Below are positions 16,269 through 24,830 of a stretch of 64,000 bases of DNA, piece by piece (positions within the stretch are counted from its first letter, which is position 1; every line of letters begins with the position of its first letter). A program made the translations under genes and the position numbers. Below the pieces are notes generated by a model, which had not been told where the DNA came from, made no database searches, and worked only from the letters and a program-made list of their open reading frames with translations. Origin of the DNA: JANMJD01 sp963828405 (GTDB lineage Bacteria > Actinomycetota > Acidimicrobiia > Acidimicrobiales > Ilumatobacteraceae); assembly GCA_963828405.1 (NCBI GenBank), contig CAWHEG010000031.1:1674001-1738000 (forward strand), given 5' to 3'.

Positions 16269-18076
16269 CGGACGAAACGGACACGTCCGGCGCGGAGCCG
16301 ACCGCGCGGCTCGCCGGGGGCATCCCCGAAGGCCTGCGCCGGTGGCTGCCGCTGGTGATGGCGTTGCTCGCCGCCATGCCCATCCTCGCCGCCATGGCCA
16401 AGATGATCGGCGACCACTGGTACCCGGCCGGTGACATGGCCCAGGCCGAGTTGCACATGCGCGGCTTCATGGCCCACCCCCCGCTCGTCGGTGCGGCCGG
16501 GCGCATCGTGTCGGACACCGGCGTCCAGGGTTCGCACCCGGGTCCCAGCCCGTGGGTGGCGATGCTCCCCGTCTACCTGCTCTTCGGCCGCACCAGCTTC
16601 GGGCTGATGGCGGCCGTCGTCAGCGTGCATCTCGTCGCCCTGATCGGCGCACTGTGGCTCGCCCTACGCCGCGGCGGAGTCGTGCTGATGATGCTCGTCG
16701 CCCTCGCCCTGGCCCTGGTGATCCGCTCCAGCGGGCCGGCGTTCGCCATCGAGCCGTGGAACCCGTGGCTGGCCGTGCTGCCCTTCGCCGTGTTCCTGCT
16801 CGCCGCCTGGTCGGTCGTCGACGGGGCTCGGGGCTGCTGGCTGGTCACCGCGGTCGCCGGGTGGCACACGATCCAGTGCCACGCCGGCTACGCACCCGTG
16901 GTGGTGGTCGTGATGGCCGTCGTGTTCGTCGTCGACCTGCGTGCCGGGCTCCGGTCGGACGACGTCGGTCGCCGGGCCCGTCTGTGGGGCGTCGTGGCCC
17001 TCGTCACCGGGCTGATGTGGCTGCCCCCGCTGCTCGACCAGTTGGCGCGCGAGCCGGGCAACCTCGCCATCCTCTGGCAGCACTTCGTCACACCCCGCGA
17101 AACCGTGCTCCCCAAGAACGAGGTCGGGCGGATCATCGCCGATCAGTTCAACCTCGTCGGTCCGTGGGCGGCCGGCCCCGAGCTACGCCCCGGGTCGTTG
17201 GGAGGCAACGTCCCCGGCCTGTTGCTCCTCGAAGCGCTGTGGATCGCCGGGTTCGTCGCCGCTCGCCGCGCCGGCTCACGCGCCGCGATCCGGCTCCACC
17301 TGGTGCTGGCAGCAACCGCACTCGTCGGCGCGGTCGCCATCACCCGCATCTTCGGTGGCTACTTCGAGTACACCGTGCGCTGGTTGTGGGTGCTCGTCGG
17401 GATGATCGTCGCCGCCAGTCTGTGGAGCTTCTGGCAGGCCTGGCCGGCTATCGGCGAACGTGCGGTCGCCCTGGTTGCCACGGCCGGCATCCTGACGAGC
17501 GGGGCGATCGGTTCGTTCGCCGTCCACGACAGGGTGGTGCTGCCCGGCGCCCGCGAATCGGAGATGGTGGGTACGGTCGCTCCGGCGCTGGCCGATGTTC
17601 TCGATCGCGACCGGCACTACCTGCTCCGCTGGCAGGACTCCTCGGCGCTCGGTGCCACCGCCTTCGGCCTGCTGCTCGAACTGGAACGCCGCGGGTACCA
17701 CATCGGTGTCGACCTGCCCGCGGCGGCGGCCGCCCTCCCACATCGGGTGCTGTTCCCGCCGAGCGCCGCCGGCGTCATCCAGGTCGTCGTCGGCACCCGG
17801 GTCGACGGGATGACGGTTCCCGTGACCTCGCTGGTCGTCGCCAGCTACGACCGGCGCACCCAGTTGCAGAAGGCGCGCTACTTCGAGCTGCGCGCCACGC
17901 TGGCGGAGTGGGCGGCGGCCAACGACCGGCCCGACCTGGCGAACGTGATCGACGGCGGCGGCGGCTCGCTGGTGTTCCTCACGCCACCCCTGCCACCCGA
18001 ACAGGCTGCACTCGCCCTCGAACTGCAGCGTCTGCCCCCGCCGGCCATCGTGCTGCTCGAGCCGCGGCCGGGCTGA
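16265..18076 (+). CDS. Polytopic membrane protein, GT-C-like
   Basis: 603 aa starting with an ATG that overlaps the previous stop codon. There is a first membrane helix at about 27-46, then an extracytoplasmic loop with HWYPAGDMAQAELHM whose Asp/Glu pair resembles the acidic loop of GT-C lipid-linked glycosyltransferases, then about ten further hydrophobic segments and a soluble C-terminal region of about 150 aa. The donor and acceptor are unknown. It is the last gene of the ThDP enzyme-MetE-like-membrane protein operon. Confidence 0.65.
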   Translation: MTDETDTSGAEPTARLAGGIPEGLRRWLPLVMALLAAMPILAAMAKMIGDHWYPAGDMAQAELHMRGFMAHPPLVGAAGRIVSDTGVQGSHPGPSPWVAMLPVYLLFGRTSFGLMAAVVSVHLVALIGALWLALRRGGVVLMMLVALALALVIRSSGPAFAIEPWNPWLAVLPFAVFLLAAWSVVDGARGCWLVTAVAGWHTIQCHAGYAPVVVVVMAVVFVVDLRAGLRSDDVGRRARLWGVVALVTGLMWLPPLLDQLAREPGNLAILWQHFVTPRETVLPKNEVGRIIADQFNLVGPWAAGPELRPGSLGGNVPGLLLLEALWIAGFVAARRAGSRAAIRLHLVLAATALVGAVAITRIFGGYFEYTVRWLWVLVGMIVAASLWSFWQAWPAIGERAVALVATAGILTSGAIGSFAVHDRVVLPGARESEMVGTVAPALADVLDRDRHYLLRWQDSSALGATAFGLLLELERRGYHIGVDLPAAAAALPHRVLFPPSAAGVIQVVVGTRVDGMTVPVTSLVVASYDRRTQLQKARYFELRATLAEWAAANDRPDLANVIDGGGGSLVFLTPPLPPEQAALALELQRLPPPAIVLLEPRPG

Positions 18077-18085
18077 TCGTCGGGC

Positions 18086-18937
18086 TCAGGCGCCGTACTC
18101 GTGCTCGGGGCCGGGGTAGATGCCCGCCTCGACCTCGGCGCGGAACGTCTCGGCCGCCTCGGACAGCGCCTCGGCCAGCTGGCCGTAGCGCTTGACGAAC
18201 TTCGGGATGCGCCCGGTGGTGAGCCCGGCCCAGTCGGTCCAGACCATCAACTGGCCATCGCAGTGCGGGCCGGCGCCGACGCTGATCGTCGCGATCGACA
18301 GCTCCCGAGTGACCTGGGCGGCGATCGCCGAGGGGACCATCTCGAGCACGACGGCGAACGCGCCAGCATCCTCGACCGCATGGGCGTCGTCGAGCAGTTG
18401 GGTGGCGCCCTCGCCCCGGCCCTGGATGATGTGGCCCCCCAGGCCGTGTTCGCTCTGGGGTGTGTAGCCGATGTGGGCCATCACCGGGATGCCGGCCGTG
18501 ACGATCTGCTCGATCTGTCGGGCACTGCGCCGACCACCCTCGAGCTTGACGGCATGGGCGCCCGTCTCCTTCATGAACCGGATCGCCGTGTGCAACGCCT
18601 CCTCGGGCCCGACCTCGTACGAACCGAAGGGCAGGTCGGCGACCACCAGGGCGCGGCGGCAGGCCCGCACGACGGCCCGGCACAGCGGGATCAGCTCCTC
18701 GGAGGTGACCGGCAGCGTGGTTTCGTAGCCGAAAACGGCGTTGCCGGCCGAGTCGCCGACGAGCAGGAAGTCGATGCCGGCCCGGTCGAAGATCGTCGCC
18801 GACAGGTAGTCGTAGCTGGTCAGACCGGTGATCTTGATGCCCTGTTCCTTGGCCCGACGGAAGTGCCGGGTGCGGACTCGCTTGAGCCCCTCGGCGGGTT
18901 CCGGGTTCGCTCCGTAGGGGGCCTCTTCGGTGGTCAT
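18086..18937 (-). CDS. panB: 3-methyl-2-oxobutanoate hydroxymethyltransferase
   Basis: 283 aa TIM-barrel enzyme of pantothenate synthesis, which adds a hydroxymethyl group from methylene-tetrahydrofolate to 2-oxoisovalerate. Typical motifs are ITGLTSYDYLSATIFD, LLVGDSAGNAVFGYE with the metal Asp, VVADLPFGSYE, AVKLEGG, VMAHIGYTPQS and VLEMVPSAIA with the catalytic Glu. The ATG at 18937 gives the standard length. It follows plsC by 23 bp on the same strand. Confidence 0.96.
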   Translation of the reverse strand: MTTEEAPYGANPEPAEGLKRVRTRHFRRAKEQGIKITGLTSYDYLSATIFDRAGIDFLLVGDSAGNAVFGYETTLPVTSEELIPLCRAVVRACRRALVVADLPFGSYEVGPEEALHTAIRFMKETGAHAVKLEGGRRSARQIEQIVTAGIPVMAHIGYTPQSEHGLGGHIIQGRGEGATQLLDDAHAVEDAGAFAVVLEMVPSAIAAQVTRELSIATISVGAGPHCDGQLMVWTDWAGLTTGRIPKFVKRYGQLAEALSEAAETFRAEVEAGIYPGPEHEYGA

Positions 18938-18960
18938 CCGCCGAGCGTATGCGCCCGAGG

Positions 18961-19728
18961 TCAGTCCGCCTCGCGGGCGACGCCGATCGGGTCGGGTGCG
19001 GTCTCGCCGCGCAGTTCCTCGACGAGGTCGACGAGGCGCTCCATCACCATGTCGGCGGCCGCCCGGACCCGTTCGGCGTCGGCCTCGGCGCCGGGGGCCA
19101 GTCCGAGGAGCGCCCGTACGTCGATCGGTTCGCCGACCCGCGTGCGCACCTCGGGGCGGCGCAGGATGTTGGCGATCACGGTGCCGATGATCCGGCGACG
19201 GCCGACGACGCGGTGCGCCCCCTCCATCGCCACCGGCACGATCGGGGTGTCGGTGCGCAGGGCGAGACGCACCGCCCCCGTCTTGGCCCGTTCCGGCCAC
19301 TTGCCCGGATGTCGGGTCAGTCGGCCCTCCGGGAACACGCCGATCGCCTCCCCCTGCGCCAGCGCCTCGGCGGCCCGGTCGAGAGATGTCGAGGCGGTCG
19401 ACGTCTGGCGATCGACGGCGATGAAGCCGAGCCTGCGGGCGAGGGGGCCGATGATCGGCGCCCGGAACACCCCCGAGGTGGCGAGCATCCGCAGCGAGCG
19501 CCCGTGGCGCCGGCAGACGAGGGCGAGCAGCACGCCGTCGGCGTAGCTGGTGTGGTTGGAGATCACGATCAACCGCCCGGCGGGGAGCGCCGCGGCCACC
19601 AGCCGGCGGCCACGCTGACGTTCGACCTGCACCCGGCTGATCAGGGCCATCACCGACCCGACGACGGCGGCGAGCACGGCGTACAGCACGGCCCCCGAGC
19701 GACCGGGGTGCCTCCAACCGGAACTCAT
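18961..19728 (-). CDS. 1-acyl-sn-glycerol-3-phosphate acyltransferase (PlsC family)
   Basis: 255 aa. An N-terminal hydrophobic helix is followed by the acyltransferase block I SNHTSYADG (NHx4D, with the catalytic His-Asp dyad), block II GFIAVDRQ and block III FPEGRLTRHPG, and block IV PIVPVAMEG. The protein is expected on the inner face of the membrane, acylating lysophosphatidic acid or a related alcohol. The ATG at 19728 is 66 bp from the divergent iolC start, so regulatory sites for both must lie in that gap. Confidence 0.9.
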   Translation of the reverse strand: MSSGWRHPGRSGAVLYAVLAAVVGSVMALISRVQVERQRGRRLVAAALPAGRLIVISNHTSYADGVLLALVCRRHGRSLRMLATSGVFRAPIIGPLARRLGFIAVDRQTSTASTSLDRAAEALAQGEAIGVFPEGRLTRHPGKWPERAKTGAVRLALRTDTPIVPVAMEGAHRVVGRRRIIGTVIANILRRPEVRTRVGEPIDVRALLGLAPGAEADAERVRAAADMVMERLVDLVEELRGETAPDPIGVAREAD

Positions 19729-19794
19729 CGACCAAGTCGTAGCACGCCCGTCCACCAGGCGTGTGCGATCGGGCGAGGTAGGTTTCCTGGTCTG

Positions 19795-21696
19795 ATGTCC
19801 GAGAGCAATGTCGAACTCGTCTGCGCCGGTCGGATGTGTGTCGACCTCTACGCCGAGCAACACGGCTCCGACCTGTGCGACGTCGACTCGTTCCGCCGCT
19901 ACCTCGGCGGCAGCGCGGCCAACATCTGCTTCGGGTCGTCGCGGCTCGGCGTCCGCACGGCGATGCTCGCCCGTGTCGGCGACGACCAGAACGGCGAGTT
20001 CCTCCGCGGTGCCCTGGCCGGGGCCGGGGTGGACACCTCGATGGTCCATGTCGATCCGGCCCGGCTGACGCCGCTGGTGATGCTCGCCGTGCGCCCGAGT
20101 GACGATTTCCCGCGGCTGTTCCACTACCACGACTCCTCCGACATGGCCACCGCCGTCGACGACATCGACGATGCCGTCGTCGCCGGCGCACGGGCGGTGC
20201 TGATCACGGGCTCGTTCCTGGCCAACGACACGGTGCGGGCCACGACGATGCGACTGGTCGAGCTGGCCGTGGCGCACGGGGTGAGGATCGTGCTCGACCT
20301 CGACTACCGCCCCGCGCTGTGGGGTCTCGCTCCGTTCCGGGGTGGCAACGAGATGCTCGTGATGTCGCAACCCGTCACCGAGAGGCTGGGAGAGGTGCTC
20401 GGGTTCTGCGACCTGGTGGTCGGCACCCGCGAGGAGATCCGCATCGCCGGTGGTGCGACCGACTTCCACGCCTCGCTGACCGCCGTACGCCGCCTCACGT
20501 CGGCGACGATCGTCGCCAAGGTCGGCGCCCAGGGGTGCCTGGTGATCGACGGACCGATCCCATCGGACCTGGCCGATCACGTCGTCGAACCCGGCTTCCC
20601 GGTCGAAGTGGTCAACAACGTCGGCGCCGGCGACGGGTTCTTCTCCGGCTTCCTGTCCGGCTGGTTGCGCGGCCTGCCGCTCGACGCCTGCGCCCGGCGG
20701 GGCAACGCGGTCGGGGCGATCGTCGTGTCGCGGCACGGCTGCAGCGTGGCCATGCCGTCGTCGGCGGAGCTCGACACCTTCCTCGGGCTCTCGCCGCCGC
20801 CCCGCCGCCCGGGGGAGCACCCGCGGCTGCGTCAACTCCACCGGCGGGCGGCATCGCCCGGCCCGGCCGGCGACGTCCCGGTGCTGGCCATCGACCACCG
20901 CTGGCAGCTCCAGGCGATGTGCGACGAAGCGGGCGCAACCTGGGAGCGGATCGCACCGCTCAAGGCACTGCTGGCCGAATCCTTCGAGCGGGTCGCCGCC
21001 GTCCACGGCGAGGTCGGGATCCTGATCGACGACGTCTACGGCGCCGACCTGCTCGAACGGATGACCGGCCGGGGCCGCTGGCTGGCCCGGGCGATCGACG
21101 TGCCCGCCTCGCGTCCCGTGGAGTTCATGGGCGGCCCGGAGGTCGGGTTGCGGTTGCGCTCGTGGCCCGTCGACCAGATCGCCAAGCTGATGGTCTACGC
21201 CCACCCCGACGACCCGGCCGGGATCGCCGACGTCCAGTGGGCTCGAATGTCCCAGCTGGGACGGGCGGCGGCGGCAGCCGACCGGTCGTTCCTCATCGAG
21301 TTCCAGGCGCCGGCGGGCATCGAGCCCGGACCCGGTTACCTCGCCGGCATGCTCGCGGCGGCCTATGAACGTGACATCACGCCGGACTGGTGGAAGCTGC
21401 CCCCGATCGCCGACCCCGGCGAATGGGCCGACGCGGCGGCCGTGATCACCGGGGCCGACCCGACCTGCCACGGGATGCTCGTGCTCGGCCAGACGGCGGC
21501 TCCCGAGGCTCTCGCCGCCGCGTTGGGGGCGGCGGCCACCCAGCCACTCGTGCGCGGTTTCGCCATCGGCCGGGCCATCTTCGGCCCGGCCGCCCGCCGT
21601 TGGCTGCGCGGCGATCTCGACGACGCCGGATTGATCGAGGACGTCGCCGTGCGCTTCGGATCGACCGTCGACACCTGGAAGGCGAACCGCCGATGA
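19795..21696 (+). CDS. iolC: 5-dehydro-2-deoxygluconokinase fused to DUF2090 domain
   Basis: 633 aa. Residues about 1-325 are a PfkB/ribokinase-family sugar kinase with RYLGGSAANICFGSSRLG and the C-terminal signature NNVGAGDGFFSGF carrying the catalytic Asp. Residues about 355-633 are the DUF2090 aldolase-like domain (PVLAIDHRWQ, KLMVYAHPDD, GFAIGRAIFG) found at the C-terminus of many IolC proteins. Together they would phosphorylate 2-deoxy-5-keto-gluconate and possibly cleave the product in myo-inositol breakdown. It overlaps iolB by 4 bp. Confidence 0.9.
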   Translation: MSESNVELVCAGRMCVDLYAEQHGSDLCDVDSFRRYLGGSAANICFGSSRLGVRTAMLARVGDDQNGEFLRGALAGAGVDTSMVHVDPARLTPLVMLAVRPSDDFPRLFHYHDSSDMATAVDDIDDAVVAGARAVLITGSFLANDTVRATTMRLVELAVAHGVRIVLDLDYRPALWGLAPFRGGNEMLVMSQPVTERLGEVLGFCDLVVGTREEIRIAGGATDFHASLTAVRRLTSATIVAKVGAQGCLVIDGPIPSDLADHVVEPGFPVEVVNNVGAGDGFFSGFLSGWLRGLPLDACARRGNAVGAIVVSRHGCSVAMPSSAELDTFLGLSPPPRRPGEHPRLRQLHRRAASPGPAGDVPVLAIDHRWQLQAMCDEAGATWERIAPLKALLAESFERVAAVHGEVGILIDDVYGADLLERMTGRGRWLARAIDVPASRPVEFMGGPEVGLRLRSWPVDQIAKLMVYAHPDDPAGIADVQWARMSQLGRAAAAADRSFLIEFQAPAGIEPGPGYLAGMLAAAYERDITPDWWKLPPIADPGEWADAAAVITGADPTCHGMLVLGQTAAPEALAAALGAAATQPLVRGFAIGRAIFGPAARRWLRGDLDDAGLIEDVAVRFGSTVDTWKANRR

Positions 21697-22568
21697 CGCT
21701 GGCGCTGCACGATCTCTTCGATGCCGAATCCTCCGGCGACGTCCGGGTCGTCTGTGCGGCCAACCCGGCGTCGGCCGGCTGGCGGTACCTGACCTACGCC
21801 ACGCTCGACATCGCTGCAGGCGCCTCGTTGCGCGTGGCCACCGGGTCGTCGGAGATGGCCGTGGTGCCCCTCGCCGGCCGGTTCGAGGTGGCATCGGTGC
21901 AGCTCACGTCGATGATGAGCCGCCGTGACGTGTTCAGCGAACCCGGCTCGGTGTTCTACGCCCCGCCCGGCGGGTCCTTGCGGGTGACGGCGGAGGTGGA
22001 CTCGACGTTGGCCCTGGGCAGTGCGCCGGCGCAGGCGGTCTATCCCGCCAGGTTCATCCCGGCCGCAGACGTGCGCGTCGAGCTGCGTGGTGGTGGAGCG
22101 GCTCGTCGCCAGGTCGCCCATCTCCTGTCGCCGCCGGCCGAGGCCCACCGCCTGATCCTCTACGAGGTCCACGTGCCGCGCGGCTCGTGGTCGGGTTGGC
22201 CGCCGCACTGCCACGACGGCCAGGACGGCTCGCCGTATCTCGAGGAGACCTACTACTTCGAGCACCGGCCCGATTCCGGCTTCGGCTTCCACCGCAACTT
22301 CCGCGAGACCACCGGCTTCGACCAGACCTTCGTCGCCCCCCACCGCAGCCTGGTCACCGTGCCGGCCGGCTACCACTCGTCGGCGGCATGCCCGGGTTCG
22401 CACATGTACTTCCTCAACTACCTGGCCGGCGATCTCGAACATGACCAACGGCGCACCCCACCGTGCTTCGACGAGCGCTATACGTGGATCGATGGACGCT
22501 GGGACGACGACCCGATGACCTTGCCGACCGCCGGACGGTCGGTGTCCGGCCCGGCCGCTCGGGGCTGA
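21693..22568 (+). CDS. iolB: 5-deoxy-glucuronate isomerase
   Basis: 291-aa double-stranded beta-helix (cupin) enzyme. The metal site is seen in WPPHCHDGQDGSPYLEETYYFE (His, His, Glu) with a further His in PAGYHSSAACPG. IolB converts 5-deoxy-glucuronate to 2-deoxy-5-keto-gluconate, the substrate of the IolC kinase encoded just upstream. The ATGA overlap couples translation. Other iol genes are not in the window; a remnant of a short-chain dehydrogenase follows immediately. Confidence 0.92.
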   Translation: MTLALHDLFDAESSGDVRVVCAANPASAGWRYLTYATLDIAAGASLRVATGSSEMAVVPLAGRFEVASVQLTSMMSRRDVFSEPGSVFYAPPGGSLRVTAEVDSTLALGSAPAQAVYPARFIPAADVRVELRGGGAARRQVAHLLSPPAEAHRLILYEVHVPRGSWSGWPPHCHDGQDGSPYLEETYYFEHRPDSGFGFHRNFRETTGFDQTFVAPHRSLVTVPAGYHSSAACPGSHMYFLNYLAGDLEHDQRRTPPCFDERYTWIDGRWDDDPMTLPTAGRSVSGPAARG

Positions 22569-22569
22569 G

Positions 22570-22626
22570 CCGGGACGCCTCACGGGCAAGGTGGCCGTGG
22601 TCGCCGCGGCGGGCCGGGGCGTCGGC
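22570..22626 (+). pseudogene. Vestigial N-terminus of a short-chain dehydrogenase after iolB
   Basis: One frame reads RLTGKVAVVAAAGRGVG, an almost exact short-chain dehydrogenase nucleotide-binding start (normally GKVAVVTGAGRGIG). It begins two bases after the iolB stop, where a further operon gene would be expected, and loses similarity after about 17 codons, where the convergent DUF1905 gene begins. Confidence 0.5.
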
Positions 22627-22638
22627 CCATTCTCTCTG

Positions 22639-22950
22639 TCAGTCGACGAGCACGCGGAGCTCGACCCGGGCGAGGGTGCCATCGGCGAGCTGTTCCGCGG
22701 TTCGCACGGCCTTCTTCAGGGGCAGCACGTAAGTGCCGCGCTTGGTGTCGGGGAAGATCGACGTCCGCCAGGTGGTCGCCCCGACGGTCGCCTCGACGCG
22801 GAGTGAGCCGAAACCCTTGGCCCGGGACCCGAACATCTGGTCGATGTCGTCGGCATCGGATTCCGGCAGATCGACGAAGTACCACGCCGCGCTGCCCTGG
22901 TACTCCCACACCTCGGCCGAGAAGGCGAATCGTTCGCGCTCCACCCGCAT
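22639..22950 (-). CDS. DUF1905 domain protein (YdeI-like)
   Basis: 103 aa. The sequence FSAEVWEYQGSAAWYFVDLP, then KGFGSLRVEATVGATTWRTSIFPD and GTYVLPLKKAVR, follows the small DUF1905 beta-barrel family seen alone or fused to YdeI/OmpD-associated domains; no enzymatic role is established. The ATG at 22950 is preferred; an open frame continues upstream to 23052 only because palindrome copy 2 contains an ATG. Convergent with iolB. Confidence 0.8.
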   Translation of the reverse strand: MRVERERFAFSAEVWEYQGSAAWYFVDLPESDADDIDQMFGSRAKGFGSLRVEATVGATTWRTSIFPDTKRGTYVLPLKKAVRTAEQLADGTLARVELRVLVD

Positions 22951-23006
22951 CACGATAGTGGGTCGCCCCGAGCATGCGTCCGGCGGTCGGCGGACGGTGC
23001 CGCCGA

Positions 23007-23056
23007 GGAGGTGATGCCAGATCCTGGTCACATCGGGACCCCGTGGCATCACTTCC
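23007..23056. repeat. Palindromic repeat unit, copy 2
   Basis: Arms GGAGGTGATGCCA and TGGCATCACTTCC enclose 24 bp. The internal TGGTCA lies at loop positions 6-11, the mirror of its position in copies 1 and 3, suggesting this copy is inverted. It is followed after 16 bp by a 12-bp tandem repeat and lies between the divergent DUF1905 and ABC-F genes. Confidence 0.85.
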
Positions 23057-23072
23057 CCCGGGGCGGGCCGCC

Positions 23073-23120
23073 GAGCGGGAAGCCGAGCGGGAAGCCGAGT
23101 GGGAAGCCGAGTGGGAAGCC
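23073..23120. repeat. Four tandem copies of a 12-bp unit
   Basis: The unit GAG[C/T]GGGAAGCC is repeated four times without gaps, the first two copies with C and the last two with T at position 4. It lies next to palindrome copy 2 and 45 bp before the ABC-F start codon. Confidence 0.9.
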
Positions 23121-23165
23121 AGTGGGATGCAGCCCCTCGACGGTGCCGTCGGCCACAATCGAGGG

Positions 23166-24800
23166 GTGAGCAGCATCACCGTGTCCGAGCTCGAGTACGC
23201 CCCGCCTGGGCGGGATTCGCTGTTCTTCGACGTCAGCTTCGGGGTCGGCCCGGGGGAGAAGGCGGCGCTGGTCGGGGCCAACGGCGTGGGCAAGTCGACC
23301 ATCCTGCGCATCCTCGGCGGCGAGCTCGACGCCGATGAGGGCGAGTACGCGGCGCGCGGCACCGTGCTGACGATGACCCAGGACGTCGGCATGTCCCGCC
23401 CGACCGACACGCTGCGCGAGATGCTCATCGAGGTCGCTCCGCCGGAGCTGCGCCGGGCCGGTCGAGTCCTCGTCGCTGCTGAGCAGGCGCTCGCCGCGGG
23501 GACGGACGACGGGATGGGCTACGCCCAGGCGTTGAACGATTGGGGCGACCTCGGTGGTTACGAGTTGGAGGCCCGCTGGGAGGCGGCCGCCGAGCGCAGC
23601 GTCAAGACCCCGATCAGGGACTTCTCGACCCGGCTGGTGGGCCAGCTCTCCGGTGGGGAGCGCAAGCGGATGGTGCTCGACCTGCTGCTCACGTCGGGGG
23701 CCGACGTGCTGCTCCTCGACGAGCCGGACAACTACCTCGACATCCCCACGCGGGTCTGGTTGGAACAGCAGATCGTCGAGACCAAGTCGACGGTCCTGAT
23801 GGTCAGCCACGACCGCACGCTGCTCGAGCGGGTGACGACCCGGATCATCGTCATCGAGGGTTCGGGGTGCTGGGTCCACGGCGAGTCGTACCGCACCTTC
23901 GGCGAGGCCCGGGCCCGGCGCCAGGAACTGCTCGGCGACGACCTCAAGCGGTGGAACGACGAGGAACGCCGCCTGTTCCGGCACATGAAGATCATGAAGC
24001 AGCGCGCCGCGCAGAACTTCAAGAACGCCACCAAGGCGAATGCCGCCGAGACCCGCTGGGAGAAGTTCGTGGCCGCTGGGCCCCCGCCGCCTCCCGTGCC
24101 CAACCAGCAGATCTACGTGAACCTGCGCGGCGCCGACGCCGCCCGCCGGGTGGTGCGGCTGAACGAGGTGTCGATCGGTGATCTGTTCCTCCCGTTCAGC
24201 GACGAGGTGCACCATGGCGAACGCCTCGGCCTGATCGGCCCGAACGGGACGGGGAAGAGCCATCTGCTCGGAGCCCTTGCCGGGACGACCCAGCCCGACC
24301 ATGGCGCCATCGTGTTCGGGCCGCGCACCTCGGTGGGGATGTTCACCCAGATCAACGATCGCCCCGACTTCCGGGGCCGCGAGTGCTTCGAGATCGTGCG
24401 CGACCGGGTGTTCGACGACGAGAAGTCGATGAAGTCCTTGGCTCGTTACGGCCTGTTGGTCACGGCTCGCCAGCAGTTCCAGACGCTGTCGGGAGGCCAG
24501 AAGGCCCGGCTCGAGATCCTCTGCCTGGAGTTGGAGGGGCACAACGTGCTGCTCCTCGACGAACCGACCGACAACCTCGACGTCGAGTCGTCCGAGGCGC
24601 TCGAGCAGGCGCTCGACGGTTTCGAGGGCACCGTCATCGCCGTGAGCCACGACCGCACGTTCCTGTCGAAGTTCGACCGCTTCATCATGATCACCGACGA
24701 CGGCGAGGTGTACGAGCTGCCCGACTACGAGGTGGCGATGGCCGGGCTGGCCGCGCCGGACCGCTTGGCCACATTGCGTCTGGCCAAGCGCCTCACCTGA
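23166..24800 (+). CDS. ABC-F family ATPase
   Basis: 544 aa with two ABC domains and no membrane segments. Domain 1 has Walker A GANGVGKST, signature LSGGE and Walker B VLLLDEPDN; domain 2 has GPNGTGKS, LSGGQ and VLLLDEPTDN. Each is followed by a His switch (SHDRT). The linker between them (about 250-320) is charged and helical, as in ribosome-associated ABC-F proteins that act on the E site during translation or give antibiotic resistance. The GTG at 23166 is preceded by GAGGG. The upstream open frame runs through the 12-bp repeats and is not coding. Confidence 0.9.
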   Translation: MSSITVSELEYAPPGRDSLFFDVSFGVGPGEKAALVGANGVGKSTILRILGGELDADEGEYAARGTVLTMTQDVGMSRPTDTLREMLIEVAPPELRRAGRVLVAAEQALAAGTDDGMGYAQALNDWGDLGGYELEARWEAAAERSVKTPIRDFSTRLVGQLSGGERKRMVLDLLLTSGADVLLLDEPDNYLDIPTRVWLEQQIVETKSTVLMVSHDRTLLERVTTRIIVIEGSGCWVHGESYRTFGEARARRQELLGDDLKRWNDEERRLFRHMKIMKQRAAQNFKNATKANAAETRWEKFVAAGPPPPPVPNQQIYVNLRGADAARRVVRLNEVSIGDLFLPFSDEVHHGERLGLIGPNGTGKSHLLGALAGTTQPDHGAIVFGPRTSVGMFTQINDRPDFRGRECFEIVRDRVFDDEKSMKSLARYGLLVTARQQFQTLSGGQKARLEILCLELEGHNVLLLDEPTDNLDVESSEALEQALDGFEGTVIAVSHDRTFLSKFDRFIMITDDGEVYELPDYEVAMAGLAAPDRLATLRLAKRLT

Positions 24801-24830
24801 GCGCCGGCCGCGTCGGGCCCGGCTGGCGCC

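Noticed and set aside
18949..19794. N-terminal 280 codons of the long plus-strand frame that ends with iolC
   Set aside because: This part overlaps plsC and has no similarity; the IolC kinase domain begins at the ATG at 19795.
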